The notes below the pieces were generated by a model, which saw only the letters and a list, made by a program, of their open reading frames with translations, was not told the DNA's origin and did not search any database. A DNA stretch of 64,000 bases from PALSA-1003 sp963791945 (lineage in GTDB: Bacteria; Pseudomonadota; Gammaproteobacteria; Burkholderiales; Casimicrobiaceae). How positions within the stretch are numbered: position 1 is the first letter of the stretch; each line of letters opens with the position of its first letter. The DNA is taken from NCBI GenBank assembly GCA_963791945.1, contig CAWBUD010000002.1, positions 248,001-312,000 of the forward strand, written 5' to 3'. Positions 49,087-57,618 of the stretch are shown here, piece after piece. The position numbers and the translations under genes were made by a program.

Positions 49087-49745
49087 GAGGATCGCTGGCG
49101 ACGAGCCGAGGACGGCATCGTGATCCGATCGAACCGGCCGGGCAGGAGATGGAGCAGAGGCAGCGTCAGGTAAAGATACAGTGCCAGCCGGGGACTGTAA
49201 AACGCCAGCGCCATCGACAGCAGGGGAACGATCGCCAGCAACGCGCCGCGCCGGCGAAGCGGGCCAATGGCGTCCGAGGCGAGCTCCGGCGTGGCGAGCT
49301 GGGAATGCCGGCGAAGGTATTCGAGCTGGGCGATGAACGCCGCGGCGATGAGCAGCAGGTTGATCCCGTACAGCAGCGCCGGCAGGCGGAGCTCGACGTT
49401 GTCGCCGACCAGGTCGGTCGTGAACGGTACCAGCGCGATGCACAGGAGCAGGTAGAGATTGATCGCCAGCAGCCCGCGATCGGTTCGATGGATGAAGTGG
49501 AAGTGGAAGTGATGCGCGACCCAGTACACCGACAGCATCACGAAGCTGACGGCGTAGCTCGCGACCGCGTGCTCGAGTCCGACGAGCCGCCGCCACAGAT
49601 CGGCGTCGCTCGCGTAGGTGATGCTCTCCGGCATCTTGATGTCGAGCACGAGGAGCGTCATCGCCACGGCGAAGATGCCGTCCGCGAGCGCCTCGATGCG
49701 GTGCTTGGACAAGCCTGCGACAGGTTCGCCGGTAGGCTCGGTCAC
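49083..49745 (-). CDS. TMEM175-like (DUF1211) membrane protein encoded within the Arn operon
   Basis: The 220-residue protein starts at GTG 49745 in the stop of the formyltransferase gene. It shows the family motif HRIEALADGIFAVAMTLLVL (bacterial version of the R-x3-F-S-D-x2-F signature, with Leu-Ala for Phe-Ser), YAVSFVMLSVYWVAHHFHFH and RGLLAINLYLLLCIALVPFT. About six transmembrane segments and a basic C-terminus follow. Characterised bacterial relatives are potassium-permeable channels. Overlaps of 4 bases with both ArnA-half genes show true operon membership. A role in balancing charge or potential while cationic lipid A is made is speculation. Confidence 0.82.
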   Translation of the reverse strand: MTEPTGEPVAGLSKHRIEALADGIFAVAMTLLVLDIKMPESITYASDADLWRRLVGLEHAVASYAVSFVMLSVYWVAHHFHFHFIHRTDRGLLAINLYLLLCIALVPFTTDLVGDNVELRLPALLYGINLLLIAAAFIAQLEYLRRHSQLATPELASDAIGPLRRRGALLAIVPLLSMALAFYSPRLALYLYLTLPLLHLLPGRFDRITMPSSARRQRSS

Positions 49746-50686
49746 GGCGATCCTGCGTTCGTCGATCCGGGCGCCACCGTGCTCGAGCCTACCCGCGCGG
49801 CGAACGCCTCCGGCTCGACCCGCGCGCCTTCGACCTCGAGCTCGAGCACCGTGAGAACGCCGCCGCCGCCGCAATGCGCCAGGATGCGATTTCCTTCGAC
49901 GCCCAACGATGCCGCGGCCGGCGCCTTCGCCGCAGAGTCGAGCACGCGCGTGCGCAGGATGCGTGTCGGCTTGCCCGCGAGCGTCGTGCGAGCACCTGGA
50001 AACGGAGGCGCGACAGCGCGCACCAGGTTGTGGATCTCGGTCGCGCCCTTCGACCAGTCGATGATGCCGTCCTCCGGCTTGCGACCGCCGAAGTAAGCGC
50101 CGAGCTTCGGGTCCTGAGGCCGCCGCGGCGCGTCGCCTCTGATCAGCGCCGGCAGAGCGGCCGCGAGCGTGATCTCGGCGGCGACCACGACCTTGTCGAA
50201 CACCTCCCGGGCGGTGTCGTCGGGGAGGATCGGGACCGCGGTCTGTCCCACGATGTCACCGTTATCCGGTTTCTCCGTCATGTAGTGCAGCGTCGCGCCG
50301 GTTTCGGTCTCGCCGCGGATGATCGCCCAGTTCACCGGCGCGCGGCCGCGGTACTTCGGCAGCAGCGAACCGTGCATGTTGAGGGCACCTCGCGGCGCGA
50401 GCGCGAGCAGCGGACGCTCGAGCATCTGCCGGTAGTAGAACGAGAACAGGAACACCGGATGGCACGCGGCGACGCGCGCCACCACGTCGGCGCGGTTCGG
50501 GTCCTCCGGCGTGAGCGCCGAGATGCCGTACTCCGAGGCCGTGCGCTCGACGCTTGCGAACCAGACCTCTTCCCGCGGATCGTCGTGGTGAGTGACGACC
50601 AGCGGAACGTCGACGCCGTGCGCGAGCAGAACCTTGAGGCATCGCACGCCGACGTTGTGGTAGGCGAAGACGACGGCGGAAATCAT
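49742..50686 (-). CDS. UDP-4-amino-4-deoxy-L-arabinose formyltransferase, stand-alone ArnA N-terminal half
   Basis: The 314-residue protein corresponds to the N-terminal half of ArnA. It starts ISAVVFAYHNVGVRCLKVLL and has the formyl-transfer site ALNMHGSLLPKYRGRAPVNW with the catalytic Asn/His, TEKPDNGDIVGQTAVPI with the catalytic Asp, and a C-terminal OB-like subdomain. It formylates UDP-L-Ara4N using N10-formyltetrahydrofolate, before transfer to the lipid carrier. Both ends overlap neighbouring genes (arnC upstream, the TMEM175-like gene downstream). A similar split of ArnA is known in Burkholderia. Confidence 0.92.
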   Translation of the reverse strand: MISAVVFAYHNVGVRCLKVLLAHGVDVPLVVTHHDDPREEVWFASVERTASEYGISALTPEDPNRADVVARVAACHPVFLFSFYYRQMLERPLLALAPRGALNMHGSLLPKYRGRAPVNWAIIRGETETGATLHYMTEKPDNGDIVGQTAVPILPDDTAREVFDKVVVAAEITLAAALPALIRGDAPRRPQDPKLGAYFGGRKPEDGIIDWSKGATEIHNLVRAVAPPFPGARTTLAGKPTRILRTRVLDSAAKAPAAASLGVEGNRILAHCGGGGVLTVLELEVEGARVEPEAFAARVGSSTVAPGSTNAGSP

Positions 50687-51654
50687 CGCTCGGCTTGCGC
50701 ATCCTCCGCCTGGCCGAGCACGGCTCGCACGGTATAGCGCGGCCGCTCGCGCACCTGCTGGTAGATCCGGCCGACGTATTCGCCGATGAGACCCAGGCCG
50801 AAGAGCACCATCCCGATCAGGAAGAAGGCGAGGATGTCGCGGTCCCAGAGCGTCGCGAAGCCCTCGCGCCAGCCGGCGAGGATCAGCCGCTCGACGATCA
50901 CGATCAGGTACGTCACCAGCGCGCCGACGGAGACGATCATGCCGAACATCGAGAAGAGCTGAAGGGGAACGAGCGAAAAGCCGGTGATGAGATCGAAGTT
51001 GAGCCGGATCAGCTTGTAGAGCGAGTACTTCGATTCGCCGGCCGCCCGCTCCGCGTGTTCGACTTCGATCTCGGTCGGGCTGTGAGCGTAGGTGTACGCC
51101 AGCGCCGGGATGAACGTCGCGACTTCGCGCGAAGCGGCGATCGCGCGCACGATGTCGCGGCTGTACGCGCGGAGCATGCAGCCCTGGTCGGTCATCCTGA
51201 TACGCGTGATGCGCTCGCGGATCCGGTTCATTGCCTTCGACGCTGCGCTTCGCCACCACGAGTCCTTGCGCGCGCGCCGGATGCTGCCGACGTAGTCGTG
51301 CCCGGCGTCCATCGCGGTGATGAGCTTGCCGATCTCCTCCGGCGGATTCTGCAGATCGGCGTCCAGCGTGACCACGCGCGCACCCCGGCAATGCTCGAAC
51401 CCGGCGATGATCGCCAGGTGCTGCCCGTAGTTGGCGTTGAAGACGATGACCTGCGTCGTCTCCGGTCGTTCCAGGAATTGATCCTTCAACATCGCGGCGG
51501 ATCGATCGCGGCTGCCGTCGTCGACGAAGATCACCTCGTAGCTGCGTCCGAGCTTGTCGAGCGCCGGGTACAGTCGCTCGAACAGCGTCTGCAGTCCCGC
51601 CTCCTCGTTGTAGACGGGGATCACGACCGACAGCTCGGGCGCGGGCATGCTCAT
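50683..51654 (-). CDS. arnC: Undecaprenyl-phosphate 4-deoxy-4-formamido-L-arabinose transferase
   Basis: The 323-residue polyisoprenyl-phosphate glycosyltransferase starts ELSVVIPVYNEEAGLQTLFE and has VIFVDDGSRDRSAAMLKDQF, FNANYGQHLAIIAGFEHC and VVTLDADLQNPPEEIGKLI. Two C-terminal transmembrane segments follow (LFSMFGMIVSVGALVTYLIV, ILAFFLIGMVLFGLGLIGEY). It moves Ara4FN from UDP to undecaprenyl phosphate on the cytoplasmic face. ATG 51654 overlaps the arnB stop. A later ATG at 51648 is an alternative. Confidence 0.93.
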   Translation of the reverse strand: MSMPAPELSVVIPVYNEEAGLQTLFERLYPALDKLGRSYEVIFVDDGSRDRSAAMLKDQFLERPETTQVIVFNANYGQHLAIIAGFEHCRGARVVTLDADLQNPPEEIGKLITAMDAGHDYVGSIRRARKDSWWRSAASKAMNRIRERITRIRMTDQGCMLRAYSRDIVRAIAASREVATFIPALAYTYAHSPTEIEVEHAERAAGESKYSLYKLIRLNFDLITGFSLVPLQLFSMFGMIVSVGALVTYLIVIVERLILAGWREGFATLWDRDILAFFLIGMVLFGLGLIGEYVGRIYQQVRERPRYTVRAVLGQAEDAQAER

Positions 51655-52787
51655 CGCTTCGCCGCCGCGAGCACGTCGGCGAGCGCAGCACACACGCGAT
51701 CGACGTCAGCTTCGGTCATGCCGGGATGCAGAGGCAGCGAGACGGTTTCGCGAGCGATGCGCTCCGCGTTGGGAAACTGGCCCTCGCGACCGCCATGCCG
51801 CCGGCCGAGCGTGGACAGATGGAGCGCTTCGTACGACACGCCCGTGGCGATCCCGCGCTCTTCAAGGGCATCGCGGACGCCCTTGCGCGGAAGCTTCAGA
51901 CGATCGAGAGGCAGCAGGACGCAGAACATGTTCCAGGAATACCCGTCGTCGCCGTCGGGCCGGGGCGGCAGGACGCACCGCGGATCGGTGGCGAGCCGTG
52001 CGAAATAACGGTCTGCCAGGACGCGTCGCCGCGCCAGGAACTCCGGCAACCGCTCGAGCTGCGCGCAGCCGATGCGGGCATTCACGTCGGGCAGGTTGAA
52101 CTTGCCGCCTGGAAACGCGACGTCGCGGGTGCGATCGGCAAGATACGTGATGCCGTGGAAGCGCAGCGCCTCGACGCGCTTTGCTTCCGCTTCGTCGTTG
52201 ACCACCAGCGCACCGCCCTCGATCGAGGTGATGTTCTTGTTGGGGTGGAAGCTGAACGTCGTCAGGTCGCCGAACGCCCCGACGTTGCGGCGCTTCCAGC
52301 GCGAACCGATCACCAGAGCCGCATCTTCGATGACGCGCAGCCTGTGGCGGCGCGCGAGCGCGAGAAGCACATCCATGTCCACCAGCGACCCGGGGTAGTG
52401 CGTCGGAACGATGGCGCGGGTGCGCGGCGTGATCGCGGCCTCGACTCCCGCGAGATCGATGTTGCGCGTCACGAGGTCGCAGTCGACGAATACCGGCGTC
52501 GCGCCGACCTTGACGATCATGTTGAGCACCGTGAAGAAACTCTGCGCCGACGTGATCACTTCGTCGCCCGAGCCGATGTCGCAGAGCTGCAGCGCCACCT
52601 CGACCGCGGCGGTGGCGGAGGTCAGGGCCCGCACGGGCCGGCCGGCGCAGAACGCCGACAGGTCCCTCTCGAATCGCTGCACCCACGGACCGCTGGCAAT
52701 GTGCCCCGAGCGAAGCACTTCGGCTACGCCGGCGATCGTCGCCTCGTCGAGCAGCGGACTCGCGAACTTGAGGTAGTCCGCGCTCAC
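51651..52787 (-). CDS. arnB: UDP-4-amino-4-deoxy-L-arabinose aminotransferase
   Basis: The 378-residue protein (GTG 52787, overlapping the small flippase stop; ATG 52805 possible) equals the size of E. coli ArnB (379). The DegT/DnrJ/EryC1 fold shows LTSATAAVEVALQLCDIGSG, VIEDAALVIGSRWKRRNVGA and the PLP lysine near residue 183 in FSFHPNKNITSIEGGALVV, with FPGGKFNLPDVNARIGCAQL. It transfers an amino group from glutamate to the UDP-4-keto-pentose. GHIASGPWVQRFERDL near the start is typical of sugar aminotransferases. Confidence 0.93.
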   Translation of the reverse strand: MSADYLKFASPLLDEATIAGVAEVLRSGHIASGPWVQRFERDLSAFCAGRPVRALTSATAAVEVALQLCDIGSGDEVITSAQSFFTVLNMIVKVGATPVFVDCDLVTRNIDLAGVEAAITPRTRAIVPTHYPGSLVDMDVLLALARRHRLRVIEDAALVIGSRWKRRNVGAFGDLTTFSFHPNKNITSIEGGALVVNDEAEAKRVEALRFHGITYLADRTRDVAFPGGKFNLPDVNARIGCAQLERLPEFLARRRVLADRYFARLATDPRCVLPPRPDGDDGYSWNMFCVLLPLDRLKLPRKGVRDALEERGIATGVSYEALHLSTLGRRHGGREGQFPNAERIARETVSLPLHPGMTEADVDRVCAALADVLAAAKR

Positions 52788-53155
52788 GAGCGTGCCACCA
52801 GCCATACGCCGACGATGATGAAGCCGATGCCCAGCCATCGCGACAACGTGACGCTCTCCCCGAAGAGGTAGTGCGCGCCGATCGCGTTCACGATGTAGCC
52901 GAGAGAGAGCATCGGATACGCGATCGACACGGGAACGCGCGACAAGCCGATGATCCACACGACCAGACTGACCACGTAGCAACCGACGCCGGCGACGATG
53001 TGCCGCTCGAACGCCACGCGCCCGAACTGCAGCATCCAGTCGCCTGAGCCGAGGCCGATCACGCCCAGGGCGTTGGTGCCGGCCTTGAGGAGGAGCTGCG
53101 CGCCGGCGTTGAGCAGCACGCCGGCGAAGAGAAAGTAAAACGCCGTCCAGGTCAT
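52784..53155 (-). CDS. Small EamA/SMR-type flippase subunit (ArnE/ArnF-like)
   Basis: The 123-residue protein has four transmembrane helices: AFYFLFAGVLLNAGAQLLLK, HIVAGVGCYVVSLVVWIIGL, AYPMLSLGYIVNAIGAHYLF and RWLGIGFIIVGVWLVARS. RVPVSIAYPMLSLGYIVNA is the classic SMR/ArnE signature. In E. coli two such proteins, ArnE and ArnF, flip undecaprenyl-phosphate-Ara4N to the periplasm. Here only one is present, probably a homodimer. It is embedded by 4-base overlaps between arnT and arnB. Confidence 0.88.
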   Translation of the reverse strand: MTWTAFYFLFAGVLLNAGAQLLLKAGTNALGVIGLGSGDWMLQFGRVAFERHIVAGVGCYVVSLVVWIIGLSRVPVSIAYPMLSLGYIVNAIGAHYLFGESVTLSRWLGIGFIIVGVWLVARS

Positions 53156-54855
53156 CTGCGGCTCACGATGACCCGGCGCGGATCGCGCCCGAGCTCGACC
53201 ATCGGCACCTCCCTCTGCTGAAGCTTTTCGTATTCTTCGGGCTGCATGATCGCGTATGCCTGCTCGGACGCCTGCCAGCGCTGCTGCCACTCGCCGATCG
53301 TCGCCAGCGCCTTGTCGGGCTCGCTGTCGATCCCGAAGGACAGCTCGTCGCGATAGTCGACCGGCACGACGGTCCGCCCGAGATAATACGGCAAGGTCTG
53401 GTCATACATGCGCACCGCGTAAAATGGCACGTCGGTCCGTAACGGTCCGTGCGTCGCGGCGATCCGCGCCAGGATCGGCGCCGTCGAACGCGATTCGGCA
53501 AGCTCGTCGTAGCCGCTGAGAACGATCTGTGCTCCGGCCAGCGACGTGAGCGCGACGCCCAGCACGGCGACCGTCCTGCGGCCCCGGCGCAGCCACCACC
53601 AGCCGGCTGCGCCGCCGAGGAACGCGACGCCGATACCCGTCTCGATCCATGGCCCGTAGGCCAGCAGCGGCTCCGCCGGCTGGTGCTGATTGGCCACTCG
53701 CGCGACCACGGCGGGATAGCCGAACAACAGGGCGAGCGTGACCACGCCCGCCACGACCACCAGCGGGAGCGTAAGCCGCGCGAGCGCGGCGTCGGACGAC
53801 GTGGCGAGCTGCCGGCCCAGCACGAGTGCGAGCGCCGGAAAGATCGGCAGGATGTACGACGGAAGCTTCGATCCCGAAACGCTGAAGAACACGAAGATGA
53901 CCGCCGACCATACGAGGGCGAAGCGCTGCCAGTGGAAGCCGTTGGCTTCGTCCGCGGCGAGCCTCCACACGCGCGGCAGCGTCGCGAAGAACACCACGGT
54001 CCAGGGCAGAAGGCCGACGATGAGAATCGGCACGAAATACCACCAGGGACCCGTGCGCCGGTGCTCGCTCGTGAGAAAGCGCGTGAAATGCTCGTGGATG
54101 AAGAAGAAATCGAAGAACCCCGGATTGCGCAGCGACACGACCACGAACCACGGCGCGGCGATCGCCAGAAAGAGGATCGCGCCCGCGACGAGGTGCAACC
54201 GCCGCCACAGCGCCCAGTCCCGCGTCGCCAGCGAATAGGCGATGACCGCTGTTCCAGGGAGCACGATGCCGATGAGGCCCTTGGAGAGCGTCGCGAGCGC
54301 AAGCGCGGCCCACGCCACGCACATCCATGCCAGCCGCCGGCCGGGATCGTCAGCATGCTGGGCGAGGAAGAAGCTGCCGAGGCCGATGCTCATCCACAGC
54401 GTGAGCCCGGCGTCGAGCGTGAGGACGTGCGCGTTGCCGGCGTACCAAAGGCAGCTTCCGAGCACGGCAGCCGCGTAAAGGCCCAGCGTCGGCCCGCCCA
54501 GGCGCAAGCCGACGAAGCCGATGAAGAGCACGCCAAGAAAGCCGGCGAGCGCGGGCCACAGACGCGCGGTCCACGGGTGAACGCCGAACGCTTCGTAGGC
54601 CGCGGCGGTGAGCCAGTATTGCAGCGCGGGCTTTTCGAAGTATTTGATCCCGTCGAGGCGCGGCGTCACCCAGTCGCCCGTGACGGCCATCTCTCGCGGA
54701 ATCTCCGCGTAGCGCCCTTCGTCGGGGTGCACAAGGCGACGATAATCCAGGTTCGAGAACCAGAGCAGTGCGAACACGATGAGCAGCGCCCATGCGCTGC
54801 GCCGCGTGATCGGCGAGACGGAGGGAAGGGGAGCGGGCGCTGGCGGTAGGGGCAT
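53152..54855 (-). CDS. arnT: 4-amino-4-deoxy-L-arabinose lipid A transferase
   Basis: The 567-residue GT-C enzyme has about a dozen transmembrane helices. The first periplasmic loop holds the conserved acidic motif LVHPDEGRYAEIPREMAVTG, then DWVTPRLDGIKYFEKPALQY, and HEHFTRFLTSEHRRTGPWWY farther on; the last hundred residues form the periplasmic domain. It moves Ara4N from the lipid carrier to lipid A phosphates, lowering the negative charge and giving resistance to polymyxin and cationic peptides. It is the first gene of the Arn operon. The 115 bp to the divergent GNAT gene should hold the promoter, though none is obvious. No regulator or ugd gene is nearby. Confidence 0.93.
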   Translation of the reverse strand: MPLPPAPAPLPSVSPITRRSAWALLIVFALLWFSNLDYRRLVHPDEGRYAEIPREMAVTGDWVTPRLDGIKYFEKPALQYWLTAAAYEAFGVHPWTARLWPALAGFLGVLFIGFVGLRLGGPTLGLYAAAVLGSCLWYAGNAHVLTLDAGLTLWMSIGLGSFFLAQHADDPGRRLAWMCVAWAALALATLSKGLIGIVLPGTAVIAYSLATRDWALWRRLHLVAGAILFLAIAAPWFVVVSLRNPGFFDFFFIHEHFTRFLTSEHRRTGPWWYFVPILIVGLLPWTVVFFATLPRVWRLAADEANGFHWQRFALVWSAVIFVFFSVSGSKLPSYILPIFPALALVLGRQLATSSDAALARLTLPLVVVAGVVTLALLFGYPAVVARVANQHQPAEPLLAYGPWIETGIGVAFLGGAAGWWWLRRGRRTVAVLGVALTSLAGAQIVLSGYDELAESRSTAPILARIAATHGPLRTDVPFYAVRMYDQTLPYYLGRTVVPVDYRDELSFGIDSEPDKALATIGEWQQRWQASEQAYAIMQPEEYEKLQQREVPMVELGRDPRRVIVSRR

Positions 54856-54970
54856 CGCGACGGTGCGCGATTCTACCGCGTTCGCCGCGCTCGGGCCCCG
54901 TGTTAAGCTCCGCGCGCGCTGTCTCCGCGCCTCTTGTCTCGAAGCGCCGGACGCGACCTTCCCTTGTCGC

Positions 54971-55489
54971 ATGCGAGAACCGATCGCCATCCATATCGCC
55001 GACGCCACCGAACACGATCTCGAGTGCGTGGCGGTGCTCGCCGGCGTGATCTGGCGCAGGCACTACCCGGGCATCATCAGCTCCGGCCAGATCGACTACA
55101 TGCTCGCGCTCGGCTACTCGCACGAGGCGCTCGAGCGCTTCATCGCCGAGCCCGGCGCGGGTCTCCTGCTCGCGCATGCCGACGAGCGGCTCGTCGGGTT
55201 TGCCGCGTACTATCGGCCCGAACGCACGGATGAGCTCAAGCTCGACAAGCTCTACGTGCATCACGACTATCACGGCCGCGGCGTCGGCAGCAGGTTGATC
55301 GGGCAGGTCGAGGCGGCCGCGAAGGCGCAGGCGCTGCCGACGCTAATCCTCAACGTGAACAAGAACAACGTGCAGGCGATACGCGCCTACGAAGCGAACG
55401 GGTTCGCGATCCGCGACTCGGTGGTGATCGACATCGGCGGCGGCTACGTGATGGACGATTACGTCATGGCCAAGCGCTTGTCGCGCTGA
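54971..55489 (+). CDS. GNAT-family N-acetyltransferase
   Basis: The 172-residue protein has an acetyl-CoA binding motif A KLYVHHDYHGRGVGSRLIGQ (with the R/Q-x2-G-x-G/A pattern HGRGVG), preceded by DERLVGFAAYYRPERTDELK and followed by LILNVNKNNVQAIRAYEANG. The beginning (ATEHDLECVAVLAGVIWRRH) forms the usual N-terminal helices. The acceptor cannot be told; relatives include RimI-like and toxin-resistance acetyltransferases. ATG 54971 was chosen by family length. cysS follows 27 bp later. Confidence 0.85.
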   Translation: MREPIAIHIADATEHDLECVAVLAGVIWRRHYPGIISSGQIDYMLALGYSHEALERFIAEPGAGLLLAHADERLVGFAAYYRPERTDELKLDKLYVHHDYHGRGVGSRLIGQVEAAAKAQALPTLILNVNKNNVQAIRAYEANGFAIRDSVVIDIGGGYVMDDYVMAKRLSR

Positions 55490-55516
55490 AGCGCCTTGTC
55501 CTATTCTCCTTGTCCG

Positions 55517-56905
55517 ATGACGCCCCCGCTCAGGCTCTACGACAACTACACCCGCAGCCTGCGGCCATTCGAGCCCCTCGAGCCAGGCGAGGTGAGGCTC
55601 TATACCTGCGGTCCGACCGTCTACGACTATCAGCACATCGGCAATTTCCGCACGTTCCTATTCGAGGACGTGCTCAAGCGCGTGCTCGAGTGGAACGGCT
55701 ACAAGGTCGTGCACGTGATGAACATCACCGATGTCGGCCATCTCGTGTCCGACGCCGACGAGGGCGAGGACAAGATGGAGAAGGGCGCGCGCCGGGCGGG
55801 AAAGAGCGCGTGGGAAATCGCGAAACTCTATACCGACGCGTTTCTCGACGACATGCTCGCGCTCAACATCGAGCCGCCGACGCACCTGCCGCGCGCGACC
55901 GATCACATCCCCGAGCAGATCGAGTTCATCGCCGACATCGAGAAAAAAGGCTACACGTATCGAACCTCCGACGGCATCTACTTCGACACCAGCAGGCAGC
56001 CCGACTACGGCTACCTCGCGCGCCTGGACAAGGCGGGCCTCGAAGCAGGCAAGCGCGTGGACGTCGGCGAAAAGAGGCATCCCACCGACTTCGCGCTGTG
56101 GAAGTTTTCGCCGGCGGGCGGGCGGCGGCAGATGGACTGGGACAGTCCGTGGGGCCGGGGATTCCCCGGGTGGCACATCGAATGCTCGGCCATGGCGCAG
56201 AAATATCTCGGGGATTACTTCGACATCCATTGCGGCGGCGAGGACCACATTCCGGTCCACCATACCAACGAGATCGCGCAGACCGAGGCTCGCGTCGGGA
56301 CGCGCCTCGCAAACTTCTGGATGCACGGTTACTTCCTGCTCGAGGGCGACGCGAAGATGGCCAAGTCCGCGGGAGGTTTTCTGCGCCTGAACTCGCTCAC
56401 CGATCGCGGCTACGATCCTCTCGCCTATCGATATCTCTGCCTCACGGCGCACTATCGCAGTCAGCTCAACTTCACCTGGGAGGCACTGGACGGCGCGGCG
56501 ACCGCGCTCGATCGCATGCGGCGCGGGTTCTATGCACTACCCGACGGCGGCGAGCCGAACGAGGGCTATCTCGACCGCTTCAGCGCCGAAATCAATACCG
56601 ATCTCAACGTTCCGAAGGCATTGGCGCTCGCCTGGGAGCTGTTGCGCGGCGATCTCGTGGACCTCGAGGTCGCCAAGGCCACGCTCGCCGCCTTCGACCG
56701 CGTGTTCGGCTTGCGGCTCGCAACCTGGGCCCCGCGCGAAGACGTCATTCCCGAAGCGGTCCAGGCGCTTGCGGCGGCGCGTAGCGCGGCCCGCGCCGCG
56801 CGCGACTGGGCGGAAGCCGATCGACTGCGCGCGGAGCTGCACGCCGCAGGCTGGGAAGTCGAGGACCGGCCCGACGGCTACGCGCTCAAGCGCCGTGCTT
56901 CCTGA
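55517..56905 (+). CDS. cysS: Cysteinyl-tRNA synthetase
   Basis: The 462-residue class I synthetase has RLYTCGPTVYDYQHIGNFRT, which includes a zinc Cys and the HIGH-type motif HIGN, and GFPGWHIECSAMAQKYLGDY, which contributes another zinc ligand. HCGGEDHIPVHHTNEIAQTE, FWMHGYFLLEGDAKMAKSAG (KMSKS as KMAKS) and a C-terminal DALR-like region (RDWAEADRLRAELHAAGWEV) follow. It charges tRNA-Cys and also senses no other cofactor here. Length matches E. coli (461). The ATG at 55517 lies shortly after the GNAT gene. Confidence 0.97.
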   Translation: MTPPLRLYDNYTRSLRPFEPLEPGEVRLYTCGPTVYDYQHIGNFRTFLFEDVLKRVLEWNGYKVVHVMNITDVGHLVSDADEGEDKMEKGARRAGKSAWEIAKLYTDAFLDDMLALNIEPPTHLPRATDHIPEQIEFIADIEKKGYTYRTSDGIYFDTSRQPDYGYLARLDKAGLEAGKRVDVGEKRHPTDFALWKFSPAGGRRQMDWDSPWGRGFPGWHIECSAMAQKYLGDYFDIHCGGEDHIPVHHTNEIAQTEARVGTRLANFWMHGYFLLEGDAKMAKSAGGFLRLNSLTDRGYDPLAYRYLCLTAHYRSQLNFTWEALDGAATALDRMRRGFYALPDGGEPNEGYLDRFSAEINTDLNVPKALALAWELLRGDLVDLEVAKATLAAFDRVFGLRLATWAPREDVIPEAVQALAAARSAARAARDWAEADRLRAELHAAGWEVEDRPDGYALKRRAS

Positions 56906-57327
56906 AACGCCGTAGCGCGTCCCGCGGGATGAGCGTGTAGCCCCCGGCGGCGGGCGCGCAGCGCGAATCCCGCGAAGAGCTCCGCGGCACTTGGCCGGAG
57001 CTTCGCCTGGCCCCGCGCTGCCGACGGCCTGGGGCCTGCCTGGGCCCGGGCGGCTTCGTTTCCCGTGCGCTTCGTCGGCTTCGCCGGACGCTCCAGCCCG
57101 CCATTCGCGCGCTTCGTCGCGTGGCCCTTGAGCGCACCGGCCGTCGCCGTTTAAGTTCCGTCCCGAGCACAAGAGCCAGGACCGTTGAATCCGAACCGGC
57201 CTTCCGGCGCATCCAAGGGACCGACGAGGATGCGCGAGGCTGGAAAGGAACACACCGGTTCCCTGCAACCGAATAGCAGAAAACGCTCGAACTCTGCCGG
57301 ACTGCCGGCGAACGAATGGAGAAGGTC
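56906..57327. other. Intergenic region of about 420 bp, no gene seen
   Basis: No convincing reading frame is present on either strand. Near 56938 the sequence TAGCCCCCGGCGGCGGGCGC followed by GCGCGAATCCCGCGAAG weakly resembles the palindromic repeats at 18935 and 39280 and may be a decayed copy. At 57247-57262 an inverted repeat GGAAC-n6-GTTCC lies about 80 bp before the small membrane protein; GGAAC is also the usual -35 core of ECF-sigma promoters. Otherwise nothing was recognised. Confidence 0.5.
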
Positions 57328-57609
57328 ATGCAACGTACCGACGCCTTGAAGTGGTTCTGGCCGTTCATGCTGGTTGCTTCGCTTGCCGCTGCGACGATCG
57401 TTGCGCTCTCACCGCTCGCCGCGGCGAAGACGACTTGGGCCGAGCCCAGATTCCGGATGCTGGTCACCGTCACCGCAAAGCAGTCCGACCTCGCCGAGGT
57501 TGGCCTGCCGGTCGCCATCGAGCCGTCGTGCATTCTGGTCAAGGCGAAGCGCCCGGCCACGATCCTCGAGCGGTTCACCGCGCTGCTTCCGCACAGGGAA
57601 CCGAGCTAG
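57328..57609 (+). CDS. Small single-pass membrane or exported protein, unknown
   Basis: The 93-residue protein starts at ATG 57328, with GGAGAAGG just upstream; ATG 57316 is also in frame. A hydrophobic segment (WPFMLVASLAAATIVALSPL, about residues 11-32) acts as an uncleaved anchor or a signal peptide ending ALSPLAAA-K. The remainder is short and mixed, with EPRFRMLVTVTAKQS. No family was recognised. It is convergent with the anti-sigma gene, 9 bp from its end. Codon use fits the window, which supports a real gene, but this is a weak call. Confidence 0.45.
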   Translation: MQRTDALKWFWPFMLVASLAAATIVALSPLAAAKTTWAEPRFRMLVTVTAKQSDLAEVGLPVAIEPSCILVKAKRPATILERFTALLPHREPS

Positions 57610-57618
57610 TCCATGTCG

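Noticed and set aside
53449..54849. A 466-codon plus-strand frame rich in Arg, Glu and His
   Set aside because: It is antisense to arnT, and the charged composition is the usual antisense image of a membrane protein gene.
56341..56400. KMAKS instead of KMSKS in CysRS as a defect
   Set aside because: Variation at this position is common among active cysteinyl-tRNA synthetases, and all other motifs are intact.
56886..57578. A 230-codon minus-strand frame after cysS
   Set aside because: Arg/Ser-rich composition, no motif, and overlap with the more protein-like small plus-strand gene and the cysS end.
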